Below, one piece after another: positions 51,525 to 61,508 of a stretch of DNA of 64,000 nucleotides. The notes below the pieces were generated by a model. That model was not told the origin of the DNA, ran no database searches, and saw nothing but the letters and a program-made list of their open reading frames with translations. How positions within the stretch are numbered: the stretch's first letter is position 1; the number at the start of each line of letters is the position of its first letter. The DNA comes from Azospirillum oryzae (GTDB taxonomy: Bacteria > Pseudomonadota > Alphaproteobacteria > Azospirillales > Azospirillaceae): contig NZ_FXAK01000007.1 of NCBI RefSeq assembly GCF_900177515.1, positions 604,501 through 668,500 on the forward strand, in the 5' to 3' direction. A program made the position numbers and the translations under genes.

Positions 51525-52273
51525 TGGGTCAGAAAATCAATCCGATCGGGCTGCGCCTCGGCATCAACCGGACCTGGGACAGCCGTTGGTTCGCCAAGCG
51601 CGACTACGCCAACCTGCTGCACCAGGACCTGAAGCTGCGCGGCTATCTGCAGGGCCGGCTGCAGCAGGCCGGTTGCTCGCGCGTCGTCATCGAACGTCCG
51701 GCCAAGAAGGCCCGTATCACCATCCACTCGGCCCGTCCGGGCGTGGTGATCGGCAAGAAGGGCGCGGACATCGAGAAGCTGCGTCTCGAGCTGTCGAAGA
51801 TGACCGGCAGCGAGGTGAGCCTGAACATCGTCGAGATCCGCAAGCCGGAAATCGACGCTCGCCTCATCGCCGAGAACATCGCCAGCCAGCTGGAGCGCCG
51901 TGTGGCGTTTCGTCGCGCCATGAAGCGCGCCGTGCAGTCCGCCATGCGCCTGGGCGCCCAGGGCATCCGGATCAACTGCTCGGGCCGTCTCGGCGGTGCG
52001 GAAATCGCCCGCATGGAGTGGTACCGCGAGGGCCGCGTTCCGCTGCACACCCTGCGCGCCGACATCGATTACGGTGTGGGCACCGCCAAGACCACCTACG
52101 GCACCTGCGGTGTCAAGGTGTGGGTGTTCAAGGGCGAGGTCATGGCTCACGACCCGATGGCGCAGGACAAGCGCATGGGTTCCGAGCCGGTGTCGACCGA
52201 CGGCGAGCCGCGCCGCGATCGGCATGATCGTCGCGACCGTCGCGAGCGCTCCGAGCGCTCCGAACGCGAGTAA
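51524..52273 (+). CDS. rpsC: Ribosomal protein S3
   Basis: 249 residues; forms part of the mRNA entry tunnel. [22 protein letters not shown]-domain loop [14 protein letters not shown], and [20 protein letters not shown] are conserved. The C-terminus carries an unusual Arg/Glu/Asp/Ser repeat tail ([20 protein letters not shown]), a low-complexity extension beyond E. coli S3. Confidence 0.97.
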   Translation: MGQKINPIGLRLGINRTWDSRWFAKRDYANLLHQDLKLRGYLQGRLQQAGCSRVVIERPAKKARITIHSARPGVVIGKKGADIEKLRLELSKMTGSEVSLNIVEIRKPEIDARLIAENIASQLERRVAFRRAMKRAVQSAMRLGAQGIRINCSGRLGGAEIARMEWYREGRVPLHTLRADIDYGVGTAKTTYGTCGVKVWVFKGEVMAHDPMAQDKRMGSEPVSTDGEPRRDRHDRRDRRERSERSERE

Positions 52274-52285
52274 AGGGGCCGAGCG

Positions 52286-52717
52286 ATGCTTTCTCCCAAG
52301 CGCACGAAATTCCGTAAGGCCCACAAGGGCCGCATCCATGGCAACGCCAAGGGCGGCACCGCCCTGAATTTCGGCTCCTTCGGCCTCAAGGCCCTGGAGC
52401 CGGAGCGCATCACCGCCCGTCAGATCGAAGCGGCCCGCCGCGCGATCACCCGTGCGATGAAGCGTCAGGGCCGCGTCTGGATCCGCATTTTCCCGGACCT
52501 CCCGGTCTCCACCAAGCCCGCCGAAGTCCGCATGGGTTCCGGTAAGGGTTCGCCGGAGTACTGGGCGGCCCGCGTGAAGCCCGGCCGCATCCTGTTTGAA
52601 CTGGACGGCGTGCCGGCAGATGTGGCAAAAACCGCCTTCGCTCTGGCGGCCGCGAAGCTGCCGATCAAGGTGAAGCTGGTGACCCGCCTGGGCGGTGTCG
52701 AGGAGACCGCGGCATGA
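52286..52717 (+). CDS. rplP: Ribosomal protein L16
   Basis: 143 residues, at the tRNA A-site side of the 50S subunit. [20 protein letters not shown] and [40 protein letters not shown] are conserved. Overlaps rpmC by 4 bases (ATGA). Confidence 0.97.
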   Translation: MLSPKRTKFRKAHKGRIHGNAKGGTALNFGSFGLKALEPERITARQIEAARRAITRAMKRQGRVWIRIFPDLPVSTKPAEVRMGSGKGSPEYWAARVKPGRILFELDGVPADVAKTAFALAAAKLPIKVKLVTRLGGVEETAA

Positions 52718-52920
52718 AGGCCGTAGACATTCGTACGAAGAGCGCGGATGAGCTGAACGATCAGCTCCTCCAGCTCAAGAAGGAGCAGTTCAACCTGCGT
52801 TTCCAGAAGGCTTCCGGCCAACTGGAGAACACCGCGCGGGTGAACACGGTGCGCCGCGACATCGCCCGCATCAAGACCATCCTCGGCGAGCGTGCCCGCT
52901 CCGCCGACGCCGGCAAGTAA
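52714..52920 (+). CDS. rpmC: Ribosomal protein L29
   Basis: 68 residues, a small helical hairpin near the exit tunnel. [20 protein letters not shown] and [17 protein letters not shown] are typical. Coupled to rplP and followed after 12 bases by rpsQ. Confidence 0.96.
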   Translation: MKAVDIRTKSADELNDQLLQLKKEQFNLRFQKASGQLENTARVNTVRRDIARIKTILGERARSADAGK

Positions 52921-52932
52921 GGGGGATCATCC

Positions 52933-53187
52933 ATGCCTCGCCGCGTTCTGCAGGGCACGGTGGTCAGCGACAAGTGCGACAAGACCGTTACGGTTCTTGT
53001 CGAGCGCCGTGTCATGCACCCCGTGTACAAGAAGTTCATTCGTCAGTCGAAGAAGTACGCCGCCCACGACGAGGGCAACCAGTTCAAGGTCGGCGATACC
53101 GTTTCGATCATCGAATGCCGCCCGATCTCGAAGTCCAAGCGTTGGACGGTCGTGACGGAGTCCGCCGCCGACAGCGGCGCCGCGTGA
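52933..53187 (+). CDS. rpsQ: Ribosomal protein S17
   Basis: 84 residues, OB-fold primary binder of 16S r[23 protein letters not shown] and [20 protein letters not shown], then [13 protein letters not shown], are conserved. Last gene of the S10 set before the spc genes, with no terminator between, so S10 and spc appear cotranscribed. Confidence 0.97.
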   Translation: MPRRVLQGTVVSDKCDKTVTVLVERRVMHPVYKKFIRQSKKYAAHDEGNQFKVGDTVSIIECRPISKSKRWTVVTESAADSGAA

Positions 53188-53206
53188 TAACGAAAGGTCG
53201 TAAACA

Positions 53207-53575
53207 ATGATCCAGATGCAAACCAACCTGGAAGTCGCCGATAACAGCGGGGCGCGCCGGGTGCAGTGCATCAAGGTGCTTGGCGGGTCCAAGCGGAAGG
53301 TCGCAACCGTGGGCGACGTCATCGTCGTCTCGGTCAAGGAGGCCATTCCGAAGGGCCGCGTCAAGAAGGGCGACGTGCATCGCGCCGTCATCGTCCGCAC
53401 CGCGAAGGAACTGCGTCGGGAGGACGGGTCGGCGATCCGTTTCGACCGGAATGCCGCCGTGCTGATCAACAAGCAGGGCGAGCCGATCGGCACCCGTATT
53501 TTCGGGCCGGTCACTCGCGAGCTGCGCGGCAAGAAGTTCATGAAGATCATCTCGCTGGCGCCGGAGGTGCTGTAA
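53207..53575 (+). CDS. rplN: Ribosomal protein L14
   Basis: 122 residues, beta-barrel at the subunit interface. [20 protein letters not shown] and the end [20 protein letters not shown] are diagnostic. First gene of the spc set; its stop shares a base with the rplX start. Confidence 0.98.
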   Translation: MIQMQTNLEVADNSGARRVQCIKVLGGSKRKVATVGDVIVVSVKEAIPKGRVKKGDVHRAVIVRTAKELRREDGSAIRFDRNAAVLINKQGEPIGTRIFGPVTRELRGKKFMKIISLAPEVL

Positions 53576-53892
53576 TGGCCGCCAAGATCAAGACCAAGGA
53601 CAAGGTCGTTGTCCTGACCGGCCGTGACAAGGGCAAGACCGGCGAGGTGTTGAAGGTTTTCCCGAAGGAGAACCGTGCCGTTGTGCAGGGCGTGAACGTG
53701 GTGAAGAAGCACCAGCGTGCCAGCGCCCGCTCGCAGGGTGGCATCATCGAGATGGAGGCGCCGATCAACGTCTCCAACCTCGCTCACGTCGATCCCAAGG
53801 ATGGCAAGCCGACCCGCGTCGGTTTCAAGATCCTTGAGGATGGCCGCAAGGTGCGTGTCGCCAAGCGGTCCGGCGAAGTCATTGACCTGTGA
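53575..53892 (+). CDS. rplX: Ribosomal protein L24
   Basis: 105 residues from ATG 53575 (TAATG overlap with rplN). Assembly initiator with a KOW motif: [20 protein letters not shown], then [14 protein letters not shown] and [16 protein letters not shown] [20 protein letters not shown]. Longer upstream frames are out of step with L14 and not real. Confidence 0.97.
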   Translation: MAAKIKTKDKVVVLTGRDKGKTGEVLKVFPKENRAVVQGVNVVKKHQRASARSQGGIIEMEAPINVSNLAHVDPKDGKPTRVGFKILEDGRKVRVAKRSGEVIDL

Positions 53893-53902
53893 GGACCCGG
53901 GC

Positions 53903-54445
53903 ATGACCGCACGTCTGAAAGAAGTTTACGACTCCAAGATCCGCGCCGCTCTGAAGTCGGAATTCGGCTACAAGAACGACCTGGAAGTTCCGCGGATCGA
54001 GAAGATCGTGGTCAACATGGGTGTCGGTGAGGCTGTCGCCGACTCCAAGAAGATCCAGCTCGCCGTGGCCGAGATGGCCGCCATCACCGGTCAGAAGCCG
54101 GTGGTGACCAAGTCGCGCAAGTCGATCGCCCAGTTCAAGCTGCGCGAAGGCATGGCGATCGGCTGCAAGGTCACGCTCCGCCGCGACCGCATGTACGAGT
54201 TCCTGGATCGCCTGGTGACGATTGCGTTGCCGCGCGTCCGTGACTTCCGCGGTATCCCGGGTGACAGCTTTGACGGCCGTGGCAACTACGCCATGGGCGT
54301 CAAGGAACAGATCATTTTCCCGGAGATCGATTACGACAAGATCGATCAGATCCGCGGCATGGACATCATCATCGTCACTTCGGCGAAGACCGACCAGGAA
54401 GCCAAGGCTCTCCTGAAGGGCTTCGACATGCCGTTCGTGAGCTGA
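53903..54445 (+). CDS. rplE: Ribosomal protein L5
   Basis: 180 residues from ATG 53903; binds 5S r[43 protein letters not shown], and [20 protein letters not shown] are conserved. Length equals the family norm. Followed 15 bases later by rpsN. Confidence 0.98.
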   Translation: MTARLKEVYDSKIRAALKSEFGYKNDLEVPRIEKIVVNMGVGEAVADSKKIQLAVAEMAAITGQKPVVTKSRKSIAQFKLREGMAIGCKVTLRRDRMYEFLDRLVTIALPRVRDFRGIPGDSFDGRGNYAMGVKEQIIFPEIDYDKIDQIRGMDIIIVTSAKTDQEAKALLKGFDMPFVS

Positions 54446-54460
54446 GGCTGGAGCACGACC

Positions 54461-54766
54461 ATGGCTAAGACCAGTGCCATCGAAAAGAACAAGCGTCGCG
54501 CCAAGCTGGCCAAGCAGTACGCGAACAAGCGTGCGCGCCTGAAGGCAATCGCGAACGACAAGACCCTCCCGCCGGAAGAGCAATTCGCTGCCCGCCTCAA
54601 GCTGGCCGAACTGCCGCGCAACTCCTCGAAGGTGCGCATCCGGAACCGCTGCGAAATGACCGGGCGTCCGCGCGCGTTCTATCGCAAGTTCAAGCTGTCC
54701 CGCGTCACGCTCCGCGAACTGGCCTCGACCGGCCAGATCCCGGGCATGACGAAGTCGAGCTGGTAA
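54461..54766 (+). CDS. rpsN: Ribosomal protein S14 (zinc-free long form)
   Basis: 101 residues with no CxxC zinc motif, the C-minus form usual in Proteobacteria. [19 protein letters not shown] segment reads [20 protein letters not shown], ending [11 protein letters not shown]. It packs against S3 and S10 in the 30S head. Confidence 0.97.
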   Translation: MAKTSAIEKNKRRAKLAKQYANKRARLKAIANDKTLPPEEQFAARLKLAELPRNSSKVRIRNRCEMTGRPRAFYRKFKLSRVTLRELASTGQIPGMTKSSW

Positions 54767-54779
54767 GGAGGGTCCGAGA

Positions 54780-55178
54780 ATGTCTTTGAGCGATCCGCTC
54801 GGCGATATGCTGACCCGCATCCGCAACGGTCAGCACGCCCGCATGTCCGTTGTGGTTTCCCCGGCGTCTAAGCTGCGCGTCAACGTCCTGGAAGTTCTGA
54901 AGCGTGAAGGCTTCATCCGCGGCTGGTCCGAGGAAGAACTGCGTCCGGGCGTCAAGAACCTGAAGATCGAGCTGAAGTACCACGAAGGCGAGCCTGTCAT
55001 TAAGCAGATCGCCCGTGTGTCCAAGCCCGGCCGTCGCGTGTATTCGAAGATCGCCGACCTGCCCCGTGTCTACAACGGGCTTGGTCTGTCGATCCTGTCG
55101 ACCCCGCGCGGCGTGATGTCGGACAATGAGGCCCGCTCCGCCAACGTTGGCGGCGAAGTCCTCTGCCGCGTGTTCTAA
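54780..55178 (+). CDS. rpsH: Ribosomal protein S8
   Basis: 132 residues; central-domain 16S rRNA binder. [40 protein letters not shown] and GGEVLCRVF are conserved. In E. coli S8 represses the spc operon by binding near rplE; no obvious mimic was searched for beyond reading the sequence. Confidence 0.98.
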   Translation: MSLSDPLGDMLTRIRNGQHARMSVVVSPASKLRVNVLEVLKREGFIRGWSEEELRPGVKNLKIELKYHEGEPVIKQIARVSKPGRRVYSKIADLPRVYNGLGLSILSTPRGVMSDNEARSANVGGEVLCRVF

Positions 55179-55191
55179 GGGGGATTGGCAG

Positions 55192-55725
55192 ATGTCGCGC
55201 ATTGGCAAGCATCCCGTGCCGGTCCCGGCTGGCGTCGACGTGAAGGTCGACGGTCAGCAGGTCACGGCCAAGGGCAAGCTGGGGCAACTCAGCATGACCC
55301 TGATCGACGACATCACCGCCTCGCTGGAAGACGGCAAGGTGGTGGTGAAGCCGGCAAACGACAGCAAGCGCGCCCGCGTCATGTGGGCGACCTCGCGCAC
55401 CCTGATCAACAACATGGTCACCGGTGTTAGCCAGGGCTACACGATCAACCTGGAAATCAACGGCGTCGGTTACCGCGCGGCCGTGCAGGGCAAGGAGCTG
55501 GTCATGCAGCTCGGCTTCTCGCACGACGTGAAGTACCCGATCCCGGAAGGCATCACGATCAAGTGCGACAAGCCGACGGCCATCTCGGTCAGCGGCTATG
55601 ACAAGCACAAGGTCGGCCAGGTTGCCGCCGAGATCCGTGGTTGGAAGAAGCCGGAGCCCTACAAGGGCAAGGGCATCAAGTACGAGACCGAAACCGTCCT
55701 GCGCAAGGAAGGTAAGAAGAAGTAA
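55192..55725 (+). CDS. rplF: Ribosomal protein L6
   Basis: 177 residues from ATG 55192 (GGGGGA upstream). [20 protein letters not shown] and the C-terminal rRNA-binding [20 protein letters not shown], then [16 protein letters not shown], are conserved. Sits near the sarcin-ricin loop. Confidence 0.98.
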   Translation: MSRIGKHPVPVPAGVDVKVDGQQVTAKGKLGQLSMTLIDDITASLEDGKVVVKPANDSKRARVMWATSRTLINNMVTGVSQGYTINLEINGVGYRAAVQGKELVMQLGFSHDVKYPIPEGITIKCDKPTAISVSGYDKHKVGQVAAEIRGWKKPEPYKGKGIKYETETVLRKEGKKK

Positions 55726-55730
55726 CCGCC

Positions 55731-56093
55731 ATGCTGAAGCCAAAGCAACTCCACGAGCGCCGCAAGCAGCGCGTGCGCGCGCAGATTGCCAAGAAGGCCG
55801 GCGGGCGCGTTCGCCTCTCGGTCTTCCGGTCCAATCTGCACATCTACGCCCAGATCATCGACGACGAAAACGGCAAGACGCTCGCGTCCGCCTCGTCGGT
55901 CGAGAAGGAGCTGCGCGAGCAGCTCAAGCACGGCGGAAACGTCGATGCTGCCAAGCGCATCGGCGAGCTGATCGCCGAGCGCGCCAAGGCCGCTGGGATT
56001 ACCGAGGTCGTCTTCGACCGCGGTGGTTACATTTACCATGGCCGGGTCAAGGCCCTGGCCGACGCCGCCCGTGAGGGCGGGCTGTCGTTCTAA
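55731..56093 (+). CDS. rplR: Ribosomal protein L18
   Basis: 120 residues; 5S rRNA binder partnered with L5. [40 protein letters not shown] and [20 protein letters not shown] are conserved. The spacing to rplF is five bases. Confidence 0.98.
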   Translation: MLKPKQLHERRKQRVRAQIAKKAGGRVRLSVFRSNLHIYAQIIDDENGKTLASASSVEKELREQLKHGGNVDAAKRIGELIAERAKAAGITEVVFDRGGYIYHGRVKALADAAREGGLSF

Positions 56094-56105
56094 GGAGGCC
56101 CGGAT

Positions 56106-56675
56106 ATGGCACGTGAACGTGGGGAGCGGGATAACCGCGACCGGCAGCCGCGCGAGCGGGAAGAAAGCGAGCTGATCGAAAAGCTCGTCGGCATCAACCG
56201 CGTCGCCAAGGTGGTCAAGGGTGGTCGTCGCTTCGGCTTCGCCGCTCTGGTCGTCGTTGGCGACGGCAAGGGCCGGGTCGGCGTCGGCTCGGGCAAGGCC
56301 CGCGAGGTCCCGGAAGCCATCCGCAAGGCGACCGATCAGGCCAAGCGCGGCATGATCCGTGTTCCGCTGCGCGAAGGCCGCACGCTGCATCATGACACCA
56401 ACGGCCACTTCGGTGCCGGCAAGGTCGTGCTGCGGGCTGCTCCGGCCGGTACCGGCATCATCGCCGGTGGTCCGATGCGCGCGATCTTCGAGGCTCTCGG
56501 CGTCGCTGACGTCGTGACCAAGTCGATCGGCACGTCGAACCCGCACAACATGATCAAGGCGACCTTCGACGCCCTGACCCAGGTCACCAGCCCGCGGTCC
56601 GTCGCGGCGCGTCGCGGTCGTCGCGTGAGCGACATCCTCGGCCGTCGCGAGGCCGGCGCCGGACAGGAGGCCTGA
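56106..56675 (+). CDS. rpsE: Ribosomal protein S5
   Basis: 189 residues. The double-stranded-RNA-binding-like domain has [20 protein letters not shown] and [20 protein letters not shown]; the C-terminal domain includes [21 protein letters not shown] charged N-terminal tail ([20 protein letters not shown]) precedes. It guards decoding accuracy and the mRNA entry. Confidence 0.98.
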   Translation: MARERGERDNRDRQPREREESELIEKLVGINRVAKVVKGGRRFGFAALVVVGDGKGRVGVGSGKAREVPEAIRKATDQAKRGMIRVPLREGRTLHHDTNGHFGAGKVVLRAAPAGTGIIAGGPMRAIFEALGVADVVTKSIGTSNPHNMIKATFDALTQVTSPRSVAARRGRRVSDILGRREAGAGQEA

Positions 56676-56677
56676 TC

Positions 56678-56869
56678 ATGGCGGAGAAGAAGACCGTCGT
56701 CGTGACCCAGATCGGCAGCCCGATCGGCCGCAAGCACGACCAGCGCGAGACGCTGGTCGGTCTGGGTCTCAACAAGCTGCACCGGACCCGCGAGCTGGAG
56801 GACACTCCGGCCGTGCGGGGCATGATCGCCAAGGTCGCGCACCTGGTCCGCGTCGAGAACGAGGGCTGA
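56678..56869 (+). CDS. rpmD: Ribosomal protein L30
   Basis: 63 residues. [20 protein letters not shown] and [20 protein letters not shown], then [12 protein letters not shown], match the family over its whole length. Two bases after rpsE and four before rplO. Confidence 0.97.
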   Translation: MAEKKTVVVTQIGSPIGRKHDQRETLVGLGLNKLHRTRELEDTPAVRGMIAKVAHLVRVENEG

Positions 56870-56873
56870 GATC

Positions 56874-57359
56874 ATGACCAAGCTTAATGACCTGCGTGAC
56901 AACGCCGGTGCCCGCAAGGCGCGCATGCGCGTCGGTCGCGGTATCGGTTCGGGCAAGGGCAAGACCGCTGGCCGCGGCGTGAAGGGTCAGACCTCGCGCA
57001 CGGGCGTGGCGATCAACGGCTTCGAAGGCGGGCAGATGCCTCTGCACCGCCGCCTGCCGAAGCGCGGTTTCCGGAACATCTTCGCCAAGGAATATTCGGT
57101 GGTTAACCTGAGCATGGTCCAGAAGGCCATCGACCTGGGCAAGCTGAACGCCGCCGAGACCATCGATGCCGCGGCGCTCAACGCCGCCGGTGTCACCGGC
57201 AAGGTGAAGAAGGACGGTGTCCGTCTGCTGGGCAAGGGCGAGCTGACCGCGAAGGTTTCCTTCACGGTCGCCGGCGCGTCCAAGTCGGCGATCGAGGCCG
57301 TCGAAAAGGCGGGTGGCAGCGTCACGCTGACCGCGCCCGCCGCCGAAGCCGCCGAGTAA
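56874..57359 (+). CDS. rplO: Ribosomal protein L15
   Basis: 161 residues, late 50S assembly protein. The N-terminal RNA-binding arm contains [20 protein letters not shown] and [20 protein letters not shown]. Length is normal for alphaproteobacteria. A hairpin separates it from secY. Confidence 0.98.
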   Translation: MTKLNDLRDNAGARKARMRVGRGIGSGKGKTAGRGVKGQTSRTGVAINGFEGGQMPLHRRLPKRGFRNIFAKEYSVVNLSMVQKAIDLGKLNAAETIDAAALNAAGVTGKVKKDGVRLLGKGELTAKVSFTVAGASKSAIEAVEKAGGSVTLTAPAAEAAE

Positions 57360-57370
57360 GGTTCCATGTG

Positions 57371-57394
57371 AAGCCCGTGCTTGCGCACGGGCTT
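57371..57394 (+). other. Hairpin between rplO and secY
   Basis: AAGCCCGTGC-TTGC-GCACGGGCTT is a perfect stem followed only by TCG, so a weak terminator or RNA-processing site that could lower secY-adk expression relative to the ribosomal genes. Confidence 0.7.
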
Positions 57395-57482
57395 TCGTGG
57401 CACTACAAAAAGCGAAGTCGCGAGGGGCGGCCTGCGTCATGCAGTGCCGCCCCGTTCGCGCTTACGGGACAGGGATTGGACC

Positions 57483-58823
57483 ATGGCATCAGCGGCCGAG
57501 CAGCTTGCCGCCAACATCAATTTCGGGGCTTTCTCCAAGGCGACCGAGCTGAAAAAGCGGATTTGGTTCACCTTGGCGGCCCTGATCGTCTACCGGCTGG
57601 GCACCTACATCCCGCTGCCGGGCATCGACCCGACGATTCTCAGCGACGTCTTCAAGCAGCAAGGTGGCGGCATCCTCGGCATGTTCGACATGCTGGCTGG
57701 CGGCGCGCTCAGCCGCATGACCATCTTCGCGCTCAACATCATGCCGTACATCTCGGCGTCCATCATCGTGCAGTTGCTGACCGCCGTGTCGCCGCAGATG
57801 GAGGCCATGAAGAAGGAAGGCGAGGCCGGGCGCAAGAAGCTGAACCAGTACACCCGATTCGGCACGGTGGCGCTTGCCACGGTGCAGGCCTACGGACTTG
57901 CGGTTGGTCTCGAGTCGATGCGCGGCTCGACCGGTGCGGCGGTGATGGACCCCGGCCTGTACTTCCGCATTGCGACGGTCATCACGCTTGTCGGCGGCAC
58001 CATGTTCCTGATGTGGCTGGGTGAGCAGATCACCGCCCGCGGCATCGGCAACGGCACGTCGCTGATCATCTTCGCCGGCATCGTCGCGGAACTGCCGCGC
58101 GCGCTGGTCAACACGCTGGAACTCGGCCGCCAGGGCGCTCTGTCCACCGTCTTCATCATCCTGATGCTGCTGATGGCCGTGGGCGTGGTGTTCTTCATCG
58201 TCTTCATGGAGCGCGCCCAGCGTCGTCTGCTGGTGCAGTACCCGAAGCGACAGGTCGGCAACCGGGTGTTCGGCGGCGAAGCGTCGCACCTGCCGCTGAA
58301 GATGAACACGGCCGGCGTCATTCCGCCGATCTTCGCTTCGTCGCTGCTGCTGCTGCCGCTGACCGCGGTGGGCTTCGCCGGCGGTGAGGGGCCGGAGTGG
58401 CTGCAGGCGGTTTCGCGCTACGTTGCGCACGGCACGCCGCTCTATATGCTGCTGTACGCCTCGCTGATCGTGTTCTTCTGCTTCTTCTACACCGCCATTG
58501 TCTTCAATCCGACGGAGACGGCCGACAACCTGCGCAAGTATGGCGGCTTTATCCCGGGCATCCGTCCGGGCAAGAACACCGCCGACCACATCGATTATGT
58601 GCTGACGCGGCTGACGGTCATCGGCTCCGCCTACCTTGTGGCGGTTTGTCTCCTCCCCGAAATCCTGATATCCCAGCACTCGGTTCCGTTTTATTTTGGC
58701 GGCACCAGCCTGCTGATCGTGGTCACCGTCACGATGGACACGGTCGCGCAGATTCATTCCCACCTGCTGGCCCACCAGTATGAGGGATTGATCAAGAAAT
58801 CTAAGCTTCGGGGGAGAAAGTAA
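57483..58823 (+). CDS. secY: Protein translocase channel SecY
   Basis: 446 residues from ATG 57483 (AGGGA upstream); a longer frame to 57381 crosses the hairpin and is not favoured. Ten membrane helices; conserved YRLGTYIPLPGIDPTILSDV, the plug region GGGILGMFDMLAGGALSRMT, and the C-terminal cytoplasmic loop with PTETADNLRKYGGFIPGIRP. It forms the Sec channel with SecE (30913). The stop shares a base with adk (TAATG). Confidence 0.98.
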   Translation: MASAAEQLAANINFGAFSKATELKKRIWFTLAALIVYRLGTYIPLPGIDPTILSDVFKQQGGGILGMFDMLAGGALSRMTIFALNIMPYISASIIVQLLTAVSPQMEAMKKEGEAGRKKLNQYTRFGTVALATVQAYGLAVGLESMRGSTGAAVMDPGLYFRIATVITLVGGTMFLMWLGEQITARGIGNGTSLIIFAGIVAELPRALVNTLELGRQGALSTVFIILMLLMAVGVVFFIVFMERAQRRLLVQYPKRQVGNRVFGGEASHLPLKMNTAGVIPPIFASSLLLLPLTAVGFAGGEGPEWLQAVSRYVAHGTPLYMLLYASLIVFFCFFYTAIVFNPTETADNLRKYGGFIPGIRPGKNTADHIDYVLTRLTVIGSAYLVAVCLLPEILISQHSVPFYFGGTSLLIVVTVTMDTVAQIHSHLLAHQYEGLIKKSKLRGRK

Positions 58824-59470
58824 TGAACCTCATACTGCTCGGTCCGCCGGGCGCCGGGAAGGGGACCCAGGCGCGCCGTCTGGAAGACACTCGTGGTCTG
58901 GTGCAGTTGTCGACCGGCGACATGCTCCGCGCCATGGTGGCGGAAGGCGGGCCGCTCGGGCAGCAGGCGAAGGAGATCATGGCCGCCGGCAAGCTGATGC
59001 CGGACGAGCTGATGGTCAGCATGATCGCCGAGCGCATCTCGAAGCCGGACGTGAAGAACGGCTTCATCCTCGATGGCTTCCCGCGCACCGTGGCCCAGGC
59101 CGAGGCGCTCGATAAGATGCTCGACGAGAAGGGCCTGAAGCTCGACCACGTTATCGAGATGCGGGTGGTCGACGACGTGCTGGTGGAACGCATCACCGGC
59201 CGTTACACCTGCGCCAAATGCGGCAAGGGCTATCACGACAGCTTCGAGAAGCCGAAGGTCGAGGGCGTCTGCGATGTCTGCGGCAGCACCGAGTTCAAGC
59301 GGCGCGCCGACGACAATGCGGAGACGGTGACCACCCGTCTGGCCCAGTACCATCAGCAGACGGCGCCGATCCTTCCCTACTACCAGGGCCGCGGCGTGCT
59401 GAAGGTGGTGGACGGCATGGCCGACATCGATGAAGTAACCAAGCAGATCGAGACGATCCTCGCCAACTGA
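58823..59470 (+). CDS. adk: Adenylate kinase, zinc-LID type
   Basis: 215 residues. Catalyses ATP + AMP to 2 ADP. P-loop LLGPPGAGKGTQARRL; AMP site LVQLSTGDMLRAMV; DGFPRTVAQAEAL. The LID has four cysteines (YTCAKCGKGYHDSF, then CDVCGSTEFKRRADDN), the structural zinc form, which E. coli Adk lacks. Translationally coupled to secY and followed by a strong terminator, so it closes the spc transcription unit. Confidence 0.98.
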   Translation: MNLILLGPPGAGKGTQARRLEDTRGLVQLSTGDMLRAMVAEGGPLGQQAKEIMAAGKLMPDELMVSMIAERISKPDVKNGFILDGFPRTVAQAEALDKMLDEKGLKLDHVIEMRVVDDVLVERITGRYTCAKCGKGYHDSFEKPKVEGVCDVCGSTEFKRRADDNAETVTTRLAQYHQQTAPILPYYQGRGVLKVVDGMADIDEVTKQIETILAN

Positions 59471-59492
59471 GGATCGCCGCGGGTCGGATGTG

Positions 59493-59531
59493 AAAAGGCC
59501 GCAGCCTCCGTCGGGAGGCTGCGGCCTTTTT
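59493..59531 (+). terminator. Strong rho-independent terminator after adk
   Basis: AAGGCCGCAGCCTCC pairs perfectly with GGAGGCTGCGGCCTT around GTCG, then TTTTT. One of the longest perfect stems in the window; it ends the S10-spc-secY-adk unit. Confidence 0.97.
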
Positions 59532-59555
59532 CGTCAGCGGGGTCGAACGTGGGGG

Positions 59556-60356
59556 TCAGACGCCGGCGTCGTCGGGGGAGGGCGGGGTGCTCGCCTGGGC
59601 AGCCGGCTCGTCGGTCATGGTGCGGTAGCGCGCCAGAATCCAGCCGAGATGTGCCGTGACGGCATTGGCCGCGGCGTCGGGATCGCGCCGGGCGATGGCC
59701 TGGTGGATGGCGCGGTGATGCTCGATCATCAGCGCCTCATGGTTTTCCATGAAGGGCTCGGTGTGCTTCATCTCGACCATGTTGCCGAGGATGTCGCGGA
59801 TGGTCGACAGCAGGTGGAGATAGACCGGGCTGCCGGACGCCTGGGCGACGGCGACGTGGAAGTCCATGTCATCGGCCGCGCGGCCGCCGTCGCGGTTGGT
59901 CTCACTCATCGCCGCCAGGATGCGGCCGATGGTGTCGATCTGTTCCTGGGTCGCGCGCTCGGCCGCGCGGCGGGCGGCCCAGCTTTCCAGCGCCATGCGG
60001 ATTTCGACGAGGTCGCACAAATTCTGGTGGGTGCTGCGCACCATGGTGGTCAGGGCGCCGTCCATCACGCCGGCCGACGACACCACGCGGGTGCCGCCGC
60101 CCTGGACCGCGGTGAGGAAGCCCTGGGTCTTCAGCTTCTGCAGGGCGGCGCGGACGGATACCCGGCTGACATGCAGCTGTTCAGCCAACTGGCGTTCGCC
60201 CGGCAGGCGCTCCCCCGGCACCAGCTCGCCACGCGCAATGCGGTCGAGAAGCTGTTGGGCCACCCACTCCGAAATGCGCTGCGAGGAGGAGGGGACGTGA
60301 GCGCTGTCGTCGGTGCCGGGCACGGGTTGTTCCCCTTTGATCGGAAGACGGTTCAT
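59556..60356 (-). CDS. FadR-subfamily GntR transcriptional regulator
   Basis: 266 residues. Winged helix-turn-helix at about 27-95 (ARGELVPGERLPGERQLAEQ, then LHVSRVSVRAALQKLKTQGF) and an FCD ligand-binding domain at about 105-245 with the metal-binding D-x-x-x-H and histidines (DDMDFHVAVAQASGSPVYLH, then EHHRAIHQAIARRDPDAAAN). Such proteins repress sugar-acid, organic-acid or amino-acid catabolic genes and release on binding the metabolite. No catabolic gene is adjacent; the EamA exporter gene upstream lies in the same orientation, 118 bases away, and is a possible target. Confidence 0.92.
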   Translation of the reverse strand: MNRLPIKGEQPVPGTDDSAHVPSSSQRISEWVAQQLLDRIARGELVPGERLPGERQLAEQLHVSRVSVRAALQKLKTQGFLTAVQGGGTRVVSSAGVMDGALTTMVRSTHQNLCDLVEIRMALESWAARRAAERATQEQIDTIGRILAAMSETNRDGGRAADDMDFHVAVAQASGSPVYLHLLSTIRDILGNMVEMKHTEPFMENHEALMIEHHRAIHQAIARRDPDAAANAVTAHLGWILARYRTMTDEPAAQASTPPSPDDAGV

Positions 60357-60474
60357 CGATGGATGGTCATACCGGTAACGGTCCCCGCGGGTGCGGTCAA
60401 TGGGGCACAGCCACGCTGCGGCGCCTTGCCCGCGGGACGGAAAAACAGAGAGGCGACGTCGCGAAGACGGGGTC

Positions 60475-61392
60475 TCAGCGGCTGCCGCGTCGGGCCATCA
60501 GGATGCCCACCAGGATCACAGCGGCGCCGACCGCCTGCAAGGGTCCCAGTGGTTCGTTCAGCAGGATCCAGGCGAGGATCGCGGCCGCCGCCGGCTGCAA
60601 CAGCAGGCTGACCGATGAGAAGGACGCCGGCAGGTGGGCGAGGGCGTAGGCGATCAGACTCTGGCCTCCCGCATGGCTGAACAGGGCGAGGCCGGCCAGC
60701 ACGGCCCAGCCGGCGGCGGTCGCCGGCAGCATCGCCTCGCCGTCGGACAGGCCGAGCGGCAGCAGCACGACAGCGGTGATGGCCCCGCTCCAGGTCATGA
60801 TGGTTGCGGTGGAGAACTCGGCACGCAGGCGCCCGACCGACAGGATATAGCCGGCATAGAAGGCAGCGGTCAGCAGGCCCAGCGCATCGCCGAACAGATG
60901 GTCTGCGCTGAGGCGGAAGCTCTGGCCCATCAGCACGACGGCGCCGGCCAGCGCCAGCAGCATGCCCAGGACGAACCGGCCGGTGATCCGCTCCTTGAAC
61001 AGGAACCATGCGGCCGGTGCGACGAACAACGGGGCGAAGTTCGCCAGCAGGGTGGAGTTGGCGACCGATGTATAGCGGATCGACGTGTGCCAGATCGCAA
61101 GATCGCCGGCGAAGAACAGCCCGGCCAGCGACAATCGGCCATAATCCGAGAGCGACGAGGGGCGTCGGCTGGCCCGTCCGCTCCGTTGCCGCGACTCGCT
61201 GCCCATCCACAGGGCCAGGACCGGCGTGGCCAGTGCCGTGCGCCAGAAGCCGGTGGCGACCGGACCGACCTCCGACAGGCGGACGAAGATCGGCGCGAAG
61301 GCGATGCCCAAGGCGCCGATCAGCAGCGCGATCAGGGCGATGCGCTGCGTCCGGTACGCATGGTCGACAGGTAGGGCAATGGCGTCTGGCAT
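60475..61392 (-). CDS. EamA-family (DMT) membrane transporter
   Basis: 305 residues from ATG 61392, with ten membrane helices in two EamA repeats (IALIALLIGALGIAFAPIFV at the start; ALAHLPASFSSVSLLLQPAA and AILAWILLNEPLGPLQAVGA near the end). Family members export amino acids or metabolites; the substrate is not known. There is no clear ribosome binding site; a longer start at 61443 is possible. Confidence 0.9.
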   Translation of the reverse strand: MPDAIALPVDHAYRTQRIALIALLIGALGIAFAPIFVRLSEVGPVATGFWRTALATPVLALWMGSESRQRSGRASRRPSSLSDYGRLSLAGLFFAGDLAIWHTSIRYTSVANSTLLANFAPLFVAPAAWFLFKERITGRFVLGMLLALAGAVVLMGQSFRLSADHLFGDALGLLTAAFYAGYILSVGRLRAEFSTATIMTWSGAITAVVLLPLGLSDGEAMLPATAAGWAVLAGLALFSHAGGQSLIAYALAHLPASFSSVSLLLQPAAAAILAWILLNEPLGPLQAVGAAVILVGILMARRGSR

Positions 61393-61508
61393 GATCCGCT
61401 TATATCCGCCGGCCCGCCGCCGGGCCAGCGGGACGCAAGTCATGGCTGCCGTGCGCCCCGGCGGCTCCCCCGCAGGCTGTCGGGCGGGGCCTTTGCACCG
61501 GCTGCGGA

